Positions 1 to 10,148 of a DNA stretch of 50,580 nucleotides are shown in pieces. This DNA comes from an uncultured Bacteroidota bacterium. Lineage in GTDB: Bacteria; Bacteroidota; Bacteroidia; UBA4408. The position numbers and the translations under genes are program-made. The notes below the pieces were generated by a model that ran no database searches, was not told the origin of the DNA, and saw only the letters and a list, made by a program, of their open reading frames with translations. Position 1 is the stretch's first letter. Every line of letters begins with the position of its first letter. The stretch covers positions 1 through 50,580 of the forward strand of contig CAIKXD010000256.1 of the NCBI GenBank assembly GCA_903831265.1. The letters run 5' to 3'.

Positions 1-1598
1 AATGTGCCTAGCATGCTGTTAAGCTTTAATTTTTCGCGTTGTATTTTTTTACCCGCGCGGTCTAATATTTCTTTTGGTAAACCAATTTTTTGAGCCACCT
101 CAAATGTGTAAGAACTACCAGGCTGACCAACCAACAATTCATATTTTGGTTGCAAAGTTTCGGCATCAAAAACCATACATGCATTGGTAACACCATGTAA
201 ATTTTCGGCCACTAATTTGATGTTTGTATAGTGTGTAGTAACAATACCAAATGCTTTTTTCTTTGCTAATTCTTCGAGAATAACCTCTGCAATTGCGCCG
301 CCTAACTCGGGATCAGATCCAGTTCCAAACTCATCTATCAATACTAAGGTTCTTCTGTTGGCATGCTCTAAAAAGTGTTTCATTTTTACAAGTCTGCTGC
401 TATAGGTGCTTAATTCGTATTCAATACTTTGACTATCGCCAATATCACTTTGTATTTGTTGAAATAAACTCATTACAGAACCTTCTGCAGCTGAAACTAA
501 CAAGCCACTTTGCAGCATCATTTGAAGCAGCCCAACCGTTTTTAAAGTAATTGATTTTCCGCCAGCATTTGGGCCGCTAATAATTAAAATTCTATTTTGT
601 ACATCTAAATCTAAATTTAGCGGAATAGTGGCTTTTTTATTTTGTTTATTTTGCAGGAACAGCAAAGGGTGATAAGCTTTCACCAATTTAATTGTTGGTT
701 GCTTTTCCATTTGAGGCAAACGTCCATTGATATCGATTGCTAACAATGCTTTTGCTCTTGTAATATCGATAGTTGTTAATGCAATTTGATAATTTTTAAT
801 AAGCTCCTTGTGCGGTCTGATATCATCAGTTAACTGCTTTAATAAGCGGTAAACTTCACGTTTTTCTGATTGCTCTAAATCGGCAATTTCATTATTAATT
901 TCTATGGTATTATAAGGTTCAATGAAAGAAGTTTTTCCAGTATCGCTACTTCCATGAACCAATCCTTTTACATCTCTTTTATGTTCAGCAAGCACAGATA
1001 AAACTCTTCTTCCGTTGTAAAAATTTTCTTCATTATCGCGCAGCCAACCCAGTTTTTTCAAATCATTAACAAAGCTGCGAAATCTGCGATCAGACTCCCT
1101 TCGTTTGGCACTTAAATCTCTTCTTATTTCGGCTAACTCTTTTGATGCCGAAGATTTTACTTCACCATGAATATCAATAATATGATTAATGGCATCTATA
1201 ATTTCAGTAGTGATATATAAGTTTTCAATTATCTTAAAAAGCGAAGGATATTGTTTTTGTTTTTCGGTTAAAAAAGCAATGATTGTGTTTACCACATCAC
1301 TAACCGATCTGATATTAGTAAATTGCTCCTCTCCTATTACTGAGCCTTGTATAAAAAGCAATCCAATTTCTTTACTTAAATCAGTAAATGTTGAATCTGG
1401 AAAATGCATTTTATGCTCAACAATGCGCTTATATTCATCACACTGAGAAAGCAGTAACATCAATCTTTCAACATTCTTTATCGGCTTAATCGCTTGCGCT
1501 AACTCTCGCGCAGGTGCACAACGGCAATGCTGCACCACAAGTTGTTTTATCTTGTCGAATTCGAACTGTTTATCTGTGTCTAAAGGAAAAAAATCCAT
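1..1598 (-). CDS. mutS2: Endonuclease MutS2 (partial, C-terminus beyond left edge)
   Basis: MutS-family ATPase that acts on recombination intermediates and branched DNA rather than in mismatch repair (family knowledge). I translated the minus strand from the ATG at 1598; about 532 residues are inside the window with no stop. Walker A GPNAGGKS lies at residues 342-349 and the Walker B/signature segment LIDEFGTGSD has its DE at about 422-423, followed by the conserved TTHY stretch. The N-terminal half is the helical core/lever region. Family members are usually about 780 residues with a C-terminal Smr nuclease domain, which would be outside the window. It starts 10 bp after the DUF5683 gene, so it is probably co-transcribed with parAB. 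Confidence 0.93.
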   Translation of the reverse strand, partial: MDFFPLDTDKQFEFDKIKQLVVQHCRCAPARELAQAIKPIKNVERLMLLLSQCDEYKRIVEHKMHFPDSTFTDLSKEIGLLFIQGSVIGEEQFTNIRSVSDVVNTIIAFLTEKQKQYPSLFKIIENLYITTEIIDAINHIIDIHGEVKSSASKELAEIRRDLSAKRRESDRRFRSFVNDLKKLGWLRDNEENFYNGRRVLSVLAEHKRDVKGLVHGSSDTGKTSFIEPYNTIEINNEIADLEQSEKREVYRLLKQLTDDIRPHKELIKNYQIALTTIDITRAKALLAIDINGRLPQMEKQPTIKLVKAYHPLLFLQNKQNKKATIPLNLDLDVQNRILIISGPNAGGKSITLKTVGLLQMMLQSGLLVSAAEGSVMSLFQQIQSDIGDSQSIEYELSTYSSRLVKMKHFLEHANRRTLVLIDEFGTGSDPELGGAIAEVILEELAKKKAFGIVTTHYTNIKLVAENLHGVTNACMVFDAETLQPKYELLVGQPGSSYTFEVAQKIGLPKEILDRAGKKIQREKLKLNSMLGT

Positions 1599-1608
1599 TT
1601 TTATGTGC

Positions 1609-2253
1609 TTACCTAAATGTCAACCGAAGGCTGAGCCCTGCGGAATTATTTGTATTAACACTATAACGGTAATAAGGTTGCCAATTTAAACTTAAATCAT
1701 CGCTCACATCAAAACTAAACAGATGAGCATCTACTAAGGCATCAACAATATTTAGCACATAAACTAATGATGAAACAATAATGAATAAATCTCTATTCTG
1801 ACGATATTGATCTTGCAATGTGATTAGCTGATCTGTTGAGTAGATATCTAAATATTTATCGGGTTCTTTAATACTAGTATCAGCTCTTTGAAGCAAAGCG
1901 CCTTTATAATCTTTATATAAAATATGGTTACTTCTTACGAAATAAATACAGGTGCCAATACCTGCCCAAACCAAGGGTGTTTTCCAATATTTTTGATTGT
2001 AAATTTGGCCAGCGCCAGGCACAATAGCACTCAACAATATGGCCAGTTTTGGATTGTGAACATTCGCTTTTTTTACAACTTTGGAACTGTCAGTTTTAAA
2101 GTTTTTAAAAGAATTGCTAAAAGTGTAAAACCCTTGAGTGGAATGAGAAAGCAATTGATAGCGATGCGGCTGAGCTAACAAACTTTGAGCATTAATATTA
2201 CCCGACAAAAGCCATAAAAATAAAAATACAACAAATAAACTTTTATTTTTCAT
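1609..2253 (-). CDS. DUF5683 domain-containing membrane protein
   Basis: About 214 residues. The N-terminus is a signal peptide ending near INAQS. The mid region has the DUF5683 hallmarks: PKLAILLSAIVPGAGQIYN, then KYWKTPLVWAG, a membrane segment and a second hydrophobic stretch (SSLVYVLNIVDALVDAHL). Function is unknown; the family is Bacteroidota-specific and is commonly found next to parAB, as here (parB ends 26 bp upstream). I prefer the ATG at 2253; an ATG two codons upstream (2259) is equally possible. It probably spans or associates with the cell envelope. Confidence 0.85.
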   Translation of the reverse strand: MKNKSLFVVFLFLWLLSGNINAQSLLAQPHRYQLLSHSTQGFYTFSNSFKNFKTDSSKVVKKANVHNPKLAILLSAIVPGAGQIYNQKYWKTPLVWAGIGTCIYFVRSNHILYKDYKGALLQRADTSIKEPDKYLDIYSTDQLITLQDQYRQNRDLFIIVSSLVYVLNIVDALVDAHLFSFDVSDDLSLNWQPYYRYSVNTNNSAGLSLRLTFR

Positions 2254-2285
2254 GAACATTTAAAAACGCAATAACTTAGCAAAAA

Positions 2286-3209
2286 TTACTTAAATAAGAG
2301 ATTTAAGAAGACTTTCATTTCTTCCTCTGAATAAAAAGGCAGTACTATTTTACCTTTTCCATTGGCGGCTCTTTTTACCTCGGCATGTTTATTAAAAATA
2401 AGTTTCAATTCTTTACTTAAATTAATATCAGTACTTGTGTTAATGGCAGCTTTAGTAGTTGGTTTACTTGTTAAATCAGGGTTAGAATTACCATTTTTTG
2501 AAGTTTCTCTTACTAATTCTTCGGTATCTCGTACGGATAAATCTTGGTCAACTATGGTATTAAAAATTGCTAACTGAGTATCTTTATTTTCTATGCTTAT
2601 AAGTGCCCGTGCATGCCCCATACTTATTTGTTGTTCTCTTAAACCCAATTGAATTTCTTCGGGTAATTTAAGCAAACGCAAATAATTAGTTACTGTACTT
2701 CTTTGCTTACTTACTTTTTCGGAAACAGCTTCTTGAGTTAAATCACATTCATCAATTAAACGCTTGTAGCTAATGGCAATTTCAATGGCATCAAGATTTT
2801 CGCGTTGCACATTTTCTACCAAAGCCATTTCTAACATGGCCTGATCGTTGGCAATTCTGATGTAAGCAGGCACCTCTATTAAACCAGCAAGTTGCGAAGC
2901 TCTAAAGCGTCTTTCACCACTAATTAACTGATATTTATCATATCCTAATTTCCTTACAGTTACTGGCTGAATAATACCGTGAAGTGTAATTGAATCGGCT
3001 AATTCTTGCAAAGCCACTTCTTCAAAATGCGTTCTTGGTTGAAAAGGATTGGTTTCAATTTGCGAAATTTGTAGCATAGCCACACTTCCCACCACACCTG
3101 TAGCTACCTCTGTTACAGCATTGCTACTAGTAATGTCGGTTTTGCTATCCTGCAATAGGGCACCTAAACCTTTTCCCAAGGCTCTTTTCTTTAAATTATT
3201 ATTGCTCAT
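2286..3209 (-). CDS. parB: Chromosome partitioning protein ParB
   Basis: 307 residues, a normal ParB length. A basic N-terminal tail (KKRALGKGLGALL), needed in this family to stimulate ParA, is followed by the ParB/Srx CTP-binding domain with NPFQPR, the GERRFRA box and ENVQREN, then the helix-turn-helix region that reads parS (LTQEAVSEKVSKQRSTVTNY). The C-terminal dimerisation segment is present. It starts 3 bp after the parA stop, so translation is probably coupled. It loads at parS and drives origin segregation with ParA. I found no convincing parS palindrome in the window. Confidence 0.96.
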   Translation of the reverse strand: MSNNNLKKRALGKGLGALLQDSKTDITSSNAVTEVATGVVGSVAMLQISQIETNPFQPRTHFEEVALQELADSITLHGIIQPVTVRKLGYDKYQLISGERRFRASQLAGLIEVPAYIRIANDQAMLEMALVENVQRENLDAIEIAISYKRLIDECDLTQEAVSEKVSKQRSTVTNYLRLLKLPEEIQLGLREQQISMGHARALISIENKDTQLAIFNTIVDQDLSVRDTEELVRETSKNGNSNPDLTSKPTTKAAINTSTDINLSKELKLIFNKHAEVKRAANGKGKIVLPFYSEEEMKVFLNLLFK

Positions 3210-3212
3210 GAT

Positions 3213-4019
3213 TTATTCTTCTGGTAAAATTTTATCGTCATCGCTTAACCTTGTAAGACCATTTTTTTGAATGATTTCGCGTGCCAAATTTAAATAATTT
3301 ATGGCTCCTTTGCTTGTTGCATCATGCATAATAATGGTTTCACCAAAGCTTGGCGCCTCCCCTAGTTTTGTGTTGCGTTGAATTATCGTATCAAATACCA
3401 TTTGCTGAAAATGCGTTTTTACTTCCTCAACTACTTGATTGCTTAAGCGCAAACGTATATCATACATGGTTAATAAAATACCTTCTATTTCTAAATCTTG
3501 ATTTAAGCGACTTTGTACAATTTTAATTGTGTTTAGCAATTTACCCAAACCTTCTAAAGCAAAATACTCACATTGAACTGGAATAATAACTGAATCGGAA
3601 GCTGTAAGTGAGTTAATTGTTACTAAACCTAATGAAGGCGAGCAGTCTATGATAATAAATTGATAATCATCTTTTATTTTATGCAAAGCTGCGCGCATCA
3701 TTTGCTCACGATTGGGCATATTAATGATTTCGATTTCTGCCCCCACCAAATCGATATGAGCAGGCAATAAATACAAGTTGGGCGTGCTTGTTTCAAGTAT
3801 GATATCTTTAGGCTCAGCCTCATTTATGATACATTCGTAAATACCTGCTTTCACGTTTTTAGGATCAAAACCAACACCAGAAGTGGCATTTGCTTGCGGG
3901 TCGGCATCAACCAATAGTGTTTTAAACTCAAGCACAGCAAGGCTGGCAGCCAAATTTATAGCAGTTGTTGTTTTACCTACTCCGCCCTTTTGATTTGCAA
4001 TCGAAATAATTTTCCCCAT
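3213..4019 (-). CDS. parA: Chromosome partitioning ATPase ParA (Soj)
   Basis: 268 residues. The deviant Walker A KGGVGKTT begins at residue 11, the A' motif is LLVDADPQANATSG, and the Walker B region is IIIDCSPSLG. This is the ATP-dependent, DNA-binding partner of ParB in chromosome segregation. It is the first gene of the minus-strand run parA-parB-DUF5683-mutS2, so the promoter should lie in the short gap 4020-4064. The length and lack of an N-terminal DNA-binding extension fit the chromosomal (Soj) type rather than the plasmid P1/F type. Confidence 0.96.
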   Translation of the reverse strand: MGKIISIANQKGGVGKTTTAINLAASLAVLEFKTLLVDADPQANATSGVGFDPKNVKAGIYECIINEAEPKDIILETSTPNLYLLPAHIDLVGAEIEIINMPNREQMMRAALHKIKDDYQFIIIDCSPSLGLVTINSLTASDSVIIPVQCEYFALEGLGKLLNTIKIVQSRLNQDLEIEGILLTMYDIRLRLSNQVVEEVKTHFQQMVFDTIIQRNTKLGEAPSFGETIIMHDATSKGAINYLNLAREIIQKNGLTRLSDDDKILPEE

Positions 4020-4064
4020 GTTTTGTAGTAGCTGCTAATTGATTAATTTGTGTATTGCTATTTT

Positions 4065-4745
4065 TTAATAATTTCTTACTTCACCTATTTCCATCAAAGT
4101 AAGTTCCTTGCCTTGATTGCTGAACTTATTGATGGCTTCTTCGTGATCTATTTTTATATACCCAAAGGTATCGTAATGCATTCCAATAATTTTCCTGCAC
4201 TTTATAAAATCAGCGGCAATTATGGCATTATCCACGCTCATTGTAAAGTTATCTCCAAGGCATAAAAACGCAAAATCCAATGTTCTAAATTCACCAATTA
4301 ATTTCATATCGTAAGTTAATGCTGTATCGCCAGAATAATAAAAATTGGCTTCATGCGACTCGATAATAAAACCCATTGCTGTACCTCCATACGACCCATC
4401 GGGCAAACTGCTGCTGTGAACTGCAGAAACACACTTTACTTTCCCAAAATCAAACATCCATTTACCTCCTGTGTTCATTGGATGCGTATTTTCGACACCA
4501 TTTTTGTTGAGCCATTCAATAATTTCCCAATTAGCAATAACGGTTGCTTTGCTTTGTTGGGCTATTTCAATTGCATCTGCAATATGGTCTATATGCCCAT
4601 GTGAAATCAAGATATAATCAGGATTCACTTTTTTTATATCAATGTTTTTTGCTAGCGGATTGCCAGAAATAAAAGGGTCGAACAACAATTTTTTGTTATT
4701 TACTATTATTTCAAAACAAGAATGCCCGTAATATGTTATTTGCAT
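4065..4745 (-). CDS. UPF0173 metal-dependent hydrolase (MBL fold)
   Basis: 226 residues. The metallo-beta-lactamase signature HGHIDH lies at residues 49-54, preceded by the metal-proximal GHSCFEI at the N-terminus. Later ligands are visible at AVHSSSLPDG, YSGDTALT and the C-terminal MHYDTF. This matches the YtkL/UPF0173 family, which binds two metal ions; the physiological substrate is unknown. The gene stands alone, convergent with nothing and divergent from the FMN reductase at 4893 across a 147-bp gap. Confidence 0.9.
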   Translation of the reverse strand: MQITYYGHSCFEIIVNNKKLLFDPFISGNPLAKNIDIKKVNPDYILISHGHIDHIADAIEIAQQSKATVIANWEIIEWLNKNGVENTHPMNTGGKWMFDFGKVKCVSAVHSSSLPDGSYGGTAMGFIIESHEANFYYSGDTALTYDMKLIGEFRTLDFAFLCLGDNFTMSVDNAIIAADFIKCRKIIGMHYDTFGYIKIDHEEAINKFSNQGKELTLMEIGEVRNY

Positions 4746-4892
4746 AGTTGTAAATTTGATTTTTTATTTTCCTCCAAATATCTTTCGTTTGAAAAAGATT
4801 TTTGGGAGTTGATTTAAAAATTATGCGAATTTACGATTCTTAGCCCTTTAAAAATGTTAATAATTTAAACAGTTTTTTGTTGAAAAAATAAA

Positions 4893-5411
4893 ATGATAAC
4901 TTTACTAAACGCCACCAACCGCCCTAACAACAGAAGCTCTGTAATTTCTCAAACTTATCAACAATTCTTAATAACTGCCGATGTGCCATTTCAATACCTT
5001 AATTTGGAGCAGGTTAAAGGCGAATTGCTTATACAGCAAAGCATAGGAAATAAGCAACCAGAATTCGAAAAATTACTTGAAAAATATATTTATGCTTCTG
5101 AAAAGTTTATCATAGTTGCACCAGAATACAATGGCAGTTTTCCGGGCATTTTGAAGCTTTTTATCGATACACTACCGCACAAAGCTTTTGATGGTAAAAA
5201 AATAGCACTCACTGGTATAGCCACTGGCCGAGGCGGAAATTTGAGAGGTTTAGATCATTTAACAGGAATATTTCATTATTTAAATGCTCATGTAATGCCA
5301 TTTAAGTTGCCAATATCGGGTGTGGCTCCTCTTATTACCGATGGCAAAATAACCAATGAATTATTGTTGCAAGAAATTCAAAAACAGCTTAACCTTTTTA
5401 TTGACTATTGA
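4893..5411 (+). CDS. NADPH-dependent FMN reductase family protein
   Basis: 172 residues with a flavodoxin-like fold. The N-terminal phosphate-binding loop is NATNRPNNRSS and the flavin loop is APEYNGSFPGILKLFIDTL, both diagnostic of the NADPH-dependent FMN reductase (chromate/azo reductase-like) family. It probably reduces FMN or quinone-like acceptors in the cytoplasm with NAD(P)H; the true acceptor cannot be told from sequence. Its end converges with the SPOR gene 30 bp away, and no strong terminator hairpin is visible in that gap. Confidence 0.88.
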   Translation: MITLLNATNRPNNRSSVISQTYQQFLITADVPFQYLNLEQVKGELLIQQSIGNKQPEFEKLLEKYIYASEKFIIVAPEYNGSFPGILKLFIDTLPHKAFDGKKIALTGIATGRGGNLRGLDHLTGIFHYLNAHVMPFKLPISGVAPLITDGKITNELLLQEIQKQLNLFIDY

Positions 5412-5441
5412 TATTCGGTATTCTCTAAATGTACCAGTTAA

Positions 5442-5882
5442 CTATGGTTCATCAAAAAGTAACTTAGGATATTTAATGTTATCGTTAACAATAAAAGAAC
5501 TTGGAAATGCGCCACTAATTTGCTTTAAATACTTATTTGCCTCTAATTTAGTCCTATAATCACCAACACGTACCCTAAAATTAGGACTTTGATAACTATC
5601 ATAAGCAGGAATATCAGGAAAAGCCTGTAAAAATTTAGTCTTAATTTCTTTGGCTTTCTCGCGCTCATTACCAAAATGAATCTGAACTCTGTAGCCCGAA
5701 CTACTTTGCTTTATCTTGTTCAACTCAACATACTTTTGCTGTAATTTAGTAATGCGTGGATCGCCGTTCATTATTAAAGAATCCTTTCCTATGGGCATTG
5801 TTTGAGCCCACAAATTACTACACAATATCAATAAAAACATTAAAAAGATACTGCTTATTTTATTCAAACAATTTAAATTCAT
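5442..5882 (-). CDS. Exported SPOR-domain protein
   Basis: 146 residues from the ATG at 5882. This start gives a clean signal peptide (MNLNCLNKISSIF... ending NLWAQ) and places the gene 13 bp after purN; an ATG 12 codons upstream at 5918 would overlap purN. The C-terminal 80 residues carry the SPOR pattern: GYRVQIHFGNEREKAKEIK, then PNFRVRVGDYRTKLEANKYL. SPOR domains bind denuded peptidoglycan glycan strands, often at division sites. It is a minimal secreted SPOR protein in the periplasm, with no other domain. Co-transcription with purN looks incidental. Confidence 0.85.
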   Translation of the reverse strand: MNLNCLNKISSIFLMFLLILCSNLWAQTMPIGKDSLIMNGDPRITKLQQKYVELNKIKQSSSGYRVQIHFGNEREKAKEIKTKFLQAFPDIPAYDSYQSPNFRVRVGDYRTKLEANKYLKQISGAFPSSFIVNDNIKYPKLLFDEP

Positions 5883-5895
5883 GCTTGTAATTTCT

Positions 5896-6483
5896 TTACT
5901 TGTTATGACTAGTTTCATTTTGCAATAACTGTTCCATTACTCTAGGAAAGTGAATTTGTTCTAAGTTATGAATTTTGGCTGCTAAGGTTTCGGCAGTTTC
6001 ATTGATTTCTATTGCACATTTAGCTTGAAAAACAATTGCCCCATCATCATAATTTTGATTTACAAAGTGTATGCTTATTCCGCTTTCATTTTCACCAGCA
6101 GCTATCACAGCATCATGCACATGATGACCATACATTCCCTTACCACCATAGTTTGGCAATAAAGATGGATGAATATTAATTATGCGATTGGGAAATGCTT
6201 CAATTAAATTAGGATTAATTTTACGTAAAAAACCAGCCAATACAATCCAATCAATTTCATTTTTTTTTAACAACTGAATGAGTGAATTGGGATACTCAAA
6301 ATTAGAGTTATTCATTAAAAAAACAGGTACTGCAAGTTTTTTACATCTGTTTATTACTCCCGCGTTTTTATTATTTGTGAGCACAAAAATTATATTGGCC
6401 AAACTTGATTTTTCTTTAAAAAAATTAATCAAATTTTCGGCATTTGTACCACTCCCAGAAGCAAATATGGCTATATTTTGCAC
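5896..6483 (-). CDS. purN: Phosphoribosylglycinamide formyltransferase
   Basis: 195 residues. It transfers a formyl group from 10-formyl-THF to GAR, step 3 of de novo purine synthesis. The N-terminal ASGSGTNAENL loop binds the phosphate of GAR. The catalytic Asn and His are in INIHPSLLP, and the catalytic Asp is in QNYDDGAIV, with the expected spacing. It is slightly shorter than the E. coli enzyme (212), with the shortening at the C-terminus. The gene starts 280 bp divergently from the glycosyltransferase at 6766. Confidence 0.96.
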   Translation of the reverse strand: MQNIAIFASGSGTNAENLINFFKEKSSLANIIFVLTNNKNAGVINRCKKLAVPVFLMNNSNFEYPNSLIQLLKKNEIDWIVLAGFLRKINPNLIEAFPNRIINIHPSLLPNYGGKGMYGHHVHDAVIAAGENESGISIHFVNQNYDDGAIVFQAKCAIEINETAETLAAKIHNLEQIHFPRVMEQLLQNETSHNK

Positions 6484-6698
6484 AAGATTTTAAATTATTA
6501 ATCGCAAAAGTAAGCATATATTTTTAAGTATATTTATTGGCTACCTTTTGAAACAACTTTTTGAGTCTATTATACCAAAAGGAAAAACAATGAAGTACAA
6601 TCTTTAATACATAAAATCATAGTATAATTGGTTGGTTAAATTGTAATTAAATAGCATCATTGCCTCTGCCAAATGTTCTTTTATCAAGAGCAAGTATG

Positions 6699-6723
6699 AT
6701 TTCTTAAAAAATAATTAAGAAAT
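6699..6723. repeat. Small perfect inverted repeat upstream of the GT2 gene
   Basis: ATTTCTTAA and TTAAGAAAT pair as a 9-bp stem around a 7-nt loop, about 43 bp before the TTG start of the glycosyltransferase. No T-tract follows on the plus strand, so it is not an obvious terminator. It could be an operator or an mRNA leader hairpin. Confidence 0.35.
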
Positions 6724-6765
6724 TGCCAAAGCTTTATAACTTTGTTCTTTTAACAAAAACAAGCA

Positions 6766-7746
6766 TTGAATAAACTCGTTTCTATCATCACCCCCAGTTT
6801 TAATAAAGCAGATTTTATTATGCAAACCGTTAATTCGGTAATTGCACAAAAATACCCTCACTGGGAAATGATTATTGTTGATGATTGTTCTAGCGACCAT
6901 TCAAAAGAGTTGTTAAGCAACATCAATAGCATAGATAAAAGGGTTTCTGCTATATTGAACGAAAAAAACAAAGGTGGAAATGCTTGCCGCAATCAGGGAC
7001 TATCATTAGCCAAAGGTGAATATGTTTTATTTTTAGATGCCGATGATACCATAGATGAGTATTGTTTGCAAAAAAGAATGGAGCAGGTTTTAAAATATCC
7101 TAAAGCCGATTTGTTGGTTTTTCCAATGGCCATTTTTAAGCAAAAAATAGGCGATATGGATGCATCACAAAACTGGATCCCTCCTGGTAAGGAAGGTAAT
7201 TTTTTGCATTTATTTTTGAAGCATGAATTGCCCTGGCAAACAATGCAGCCCCTTTGGCGAAAAGATTTTTTAAACAAAATTGATGGATTTGACGAAAATT
7301 TTGTTCGCCTGCAAGATGTGGAACTTCACACAAGAGCCCTTATGGAAGGAGCTACCATAGAAACATTTCCTAATTTAGCTAAAGATTGTAATTTTAGAAT
7401 TGACGAAAATCGTTTTGGGAACAAAGTGTTTAAGCTTTTAAGAGGCTTTTCTTTTGGAGCGGTTCAATATTACAAAAAGTTTTATGATAAAGTTACCTCC
7501 AATAATGAAAAAAAACTGCTTACTGGAAGTCTATTAGAGCCATTGAGCAATGTTTGCTTTCAGTACAAAGCAGGTAAAATAAGTAAAGTTGAATATCAGC
7601 AACTTTCACAAGAATTAATAAACACTTGCGAGTATAAAAACCATCAAAGTATTCTAAAAACTTTTACTCTTTTTTACAAAATTTCACCTGTTCATCCTAA
7701 AGGTTTAAAAAAAGCAATTAGAATACTAGTTGGTTTGTTCAATTAA
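6766..7746 (+). CDS. Glycosyltransferase family 2
   Basis: 326 residues. The GT-A fold starts at once: VSIITPSFNKADFIMQTVN, then VDDCSSDHS and the metal/sugar-nucleotide DXD motif in LFLDADDTID. The conserved start of the fold begins at residue 5, so the gene must start at the TTG at 6766; the next upstream in-frame codon block ends in TAA at 6751, and the first ATG (residue 19) would remove the first strand. It probably adds a sugar to a surface polysaccharide or LPS at the inner membrane face. It stands alone, outside any polysaccharide cluster in the window. Confidence 0.88.
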   Translation: MNKLVSIITPSFNKADFIMQTVNSVIAQKYPHWEMIIVDDCSSDHSKELLSNINSIDKRVSAILNEKNKGGNACRNQGLSLAKGEYVLFLDADDTIDEYCLQKRMEQVLKYPKADLLVFPMAIFKQKIGDMDASQNWIPPGKEGNFLHLFLKHELPWQTMQPLWRKDFLNKIDGFDENFVRLQDVELHTRALMEGATIETFPNLAKDCNFRIDENRFGNKVFKLLRGFSFGAVQYYKKFYDKVTSNNEKKLLTGSLLEPLSNVCFQYKAGKISKVEYQQLSQELINTCEYKNHQSILKTFTLFYKISPVHPKGLKKAIRILVGLFN

Positions 7747-7822
7747 GTAAGTTTTCGTTTTTATTTAATGCAAAAGTTCACTCACCCGAGCCATTAAATG
7801 TGGCTAAAAACAATCTGCCCAT

Positions 7823-7841
7823 CTGTCAGTTACACTGTCAG
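7823..7841 (+). promoter_or_regulatory. CTGTCAG direct repeat upstream of groES
   Basis: Two exact CTGTCAG heptamers (7823-7829 and 7835-7841) are 12 bp apart, about one helical turn, and sit about 130 bp before groES. The spacing suggests a same-face protein-binding site. No CIRCE element (TTAGCACTC-N9-GAGTGCTAA) is present, so regulation is probably not by HrcA. Confidence 0.4.
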
Positions 7842-7901
7842 ATTTATTTATTTTTTTTGAAACAGACTGAAAAATTGACAATCTAAGTCAAAATTACTTC
7901 G

Positions 7902-7920
7902 TTGGCACATTTTGTGACAC
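7902..7920 (+). promoter_or_regulatory. Sigma-54-like -24/-12 element upstream of groES
   Basis: TTGGCACATTTTGTGACAC lies about 50 bp before the groES ATG. The TTGGCAC half matches the -24 consensus of sigma-54 promoters exactly. At the right spacing the -12 half reads GTGAC rather than TTGCA, so this is a degenerate match. The function is inferred. Confidence 0.4.
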
Positions 7921-7970
7921 TGCGCAATCAGTCTTAAAAAAATAATTTTTAACCTTTAAATAGTTATAAT

Positions 7971-8249
7971 ATGTCAAAATTAAAAGTACAACCTTTAGCC
8001 GACCGAGTATTGGTAGAGGCAGCAGCTGCAGAAGAAAAAACAGCAGGAGGAATTATTATCCCTGATACAGCAAAAGAAAAGCCACAACGTGGAAAAGTGA
8101 TTGCGGTAGGTGCAGGTAAAAAAGATGAACCAATGACCGTTAAAGTTGGCGATACAGTATTGTACGGAAAGTATGCTGGAACAGAATTAAACGTAGATGG
8201 TAATGATTATCTTATCATGCGTGAAAGCGACATTTTCGCTATTATTTAA
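7971..8249 (+). CDS. groES: Co-chaperonin GroES
   Basis: 92 residues, typical for GroES. It starts [21 protein letters not shown], has the mobile loop with [13 protein letters not shown] that docks on GroEL, and the C-terminal ILGR-like region ESDIFAII. It caps the GroEL ring for ATP-dependent folding in the cytoplasm. It is the first gene of the groESL operon, 41 bp before groEL. Confidence 0.98.
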   Translation: MSKLKVQPLADRVLVEAAAAEEKTAGGIIIPDTAKEKPQRGKVIAVGAGKKDEPMTVKVGDTVLYGKYAGTELNVDGNDYLIMRESDIFAII

Positions 8250-8278
8250 TTGATTGAAAACTAATTTAAACAAACTAA

Positions 8279-9928
<1,650 letters not shown>

Positions 9929-9988
9929 GAAGTATAGTTTGTTGGTGATCCCGATAACTATCTGGACCAACAAAGAGTAAGTTATAGA

Positions 9989-10020
9989 AAGGAGCATCCT
10001 AAAAGGGTGCTCCTTTTTTT
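9989..10020 (+). terminator. Intrinsic terminator of groESL
   Basis: AAGGAGCATCCT and AGGGTGCTCCTT form a 12-bp stem with one G:T pair and a short A-rich loop, followed by a run of T. It is 60 bp after the groEL stop. Confidence 0.9.
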
Positions 10021-10104
10021 GTGTTTAACCAAAATTAATCAATAGGAGATTTAAAAAATCGAACTACTTGATTTAGTTGGGTTAATCCCGATTTAGAAAA
10101 TGTT

Positions 10105-10126
10105 ATCAGATTTGTAAAAATCTGAT
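10105..10126. repeat. Perfect 9-bp hairpin between groEL and the helicase
   Basis: ATCAGATTT and AAATCTGAT flank a 4-nt loop. No T-run follows. It abuts the 194-bp dispersed repeat starting about 10149 and may be part of the same non-coding unit. Confidence 0.5.
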
Positions 10127-10148
10127 TTACAATTTCTTTATCGTTTAC

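Noticed and set aside
293-1446. Two 85-codon plus-strand frames
   Set aside because: They lie fully inside the minus-strand mutS2 gene, which has intact Walker motifs; they are shadows.
7747-7970. CIRCE (HrcA) operator before groES
   Set aside because: Neither TTAGCACTC nor GAGTGCTAA, nor a close variant, occurs in the region.
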